A stretch of 64,000 nucleotides of DNA, from NCBI GenBank assembly GCA_963677475.2, contig CAXXQD010000021.1, positions 62,001-126,000 of the forward strand, read 5' to 3'. The translations under genes were made by a program, and so were the position numbers. Source of the stretch: JABMQB01 sp963677475. Lineage in GTDB: Bacteria > Bacteroidota > Bacteroidia > Bacteroidales > Prolixibacteraceae. The notes under the pieces were generated by a model, which was not told the DNA's origin, did no database searches, and worked only from the letters and a program-made list of their open reading frames with translations. Shown here piece by piece: positions 63,868 through 64,000 of the stretch; position 1 is the first letter of the stretch, and every line of letters begins with the position of its first letter.

Positions 63868-64000
63868 CTATTCTTCTTTATTGCTTTGTGTTTCAGGAGC
63901 CGCTTCAGAATAATCTTCTTTTTCTACATCCAAGCCATCTTCTCCTTTTTTCTCTTTAATAGCTATTGAATTAAAGAGTTTTCGATAAAATATTAGAATT
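63868..64000 (-). CDS. C-terminus of a membrane protein (start beyond the window)
   Basis: The last 43 residues are visible, ending in TAG at 63868-63870. A hydrophobic/basic end of a helix (ILIFYRKLFNSI) is followed by an acidic tail (KEKKGEDGLDVEKEDYSEAA...). This resembles the cytoplasmic tail of a membrane protein. The family cannot be named. Confidence 0.5.
   Translation of the reverse strand, partial: ILIFYRKLFNSIAIKEKKGEDGLDVEKEDYSEAAPETQSNKEE

Noticed and set aside
1..64000. CRISPR array, prophage or integrative element
   Set aside because: No regularly spaced repeats, integrase, transposase, att-like duplication or phage structural genes were seen.

Overview
The window comes from a member of the Bacteroidota, most likely a marine or sediment member of the Marinilabiliales/Bacteroidales side of the phylum (the order is inferred). 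The evidence is: TonB-dependent receptors with carboxypeptidase-like N-terminal domains, a DUF4249 lipoprotein, the gene order ftsX-DUF3098-uppP-truB-queA, an atpDC pair standing apart from other atp genes, no obvious Shine-Dalgarno sequences, and many promoters with the Bacteroidota -7 box TAnnTTTG. No rRNA, tRNA, CRISPR array, transposase, integrase or phage gene was seen.

Layout. 1-2.3 kb: a membrane-anchored winged-helix regulator (cut by the window edge) divergent from a Tat-type Gfo/Idh/MocA oxidoreductase. 2.3-4.6 kb (minus): a RimB-like protease, RimK and an aspartoacylase-like hydrolase. 4.7-6.5 kb (minus): two MscS channels. 6.6-9.5 kb (minus): a large FAD/Fe-S dehydrogenase. 9.8-13.2 kb (plus): an MMPL/RND transporter with a polyprenyl diphosphate synthase. 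13.4-16.2 kb (plus): atpD, atpC and a GT9 glycosyltransferase. 16.3-22.1 kb (minus): a TonB receptor/DUF4249 pair and a second TonB receptor, divergent from a PAS-LuxR regulator. 22.9-24.9 kb (minus): a PatB/MalY C-S lyase and ComB.

26.0-41.5 kb (plus) is the most unusual part, a seven-gene operon that mixes ABC and RND export parts. It holds an ABC ATPase, an ABC permease fused to a zinc-less M1-peptidase-like domain and a golvesin-like C-terminal domain, a TolC channel, a lipoprotein adaptor, an RND pump, a second RND pump fused to an ABC ATPase in one 1,578-residue chain, and a last ABC permease. The adaptor and first RND gene carry four single-base insertions within about 760 bp, all in homopolymers, so they are either recently inactivated or locally mis-sequenced.

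41.7-49.3 kb is an accessory stretch: a small helical protein, a TrhP-like U32 protein, an outer-membrane barrel, a DUF3352/beta-propeller-like protein, an aerolysin/ETX-like predicted pore-forming protein, and a secreted protein with a frameshifted C-terminus. 49.6-53.5 kb (minus) is the housekeeping cluster ftsX-DUF3098-uppP-truB-queA. 53.9-58.5 kb (plus) is rplM-rpsI-rpsB-tsf-pyrH-frr followed by a DksA-like zinc-finger gene. 58.5-63.8 kb (minus) holds tryptophanase, folK-folB-folM, riboflavin synthase and cysS. The C-terminus of another membrane protein is cut off at the right edge.

Several long reading frames begin upstream of the likely start, at TTG or GTG codons that overlap or precede the promoter. 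The starts given here are adjusted by promoter position and family length.
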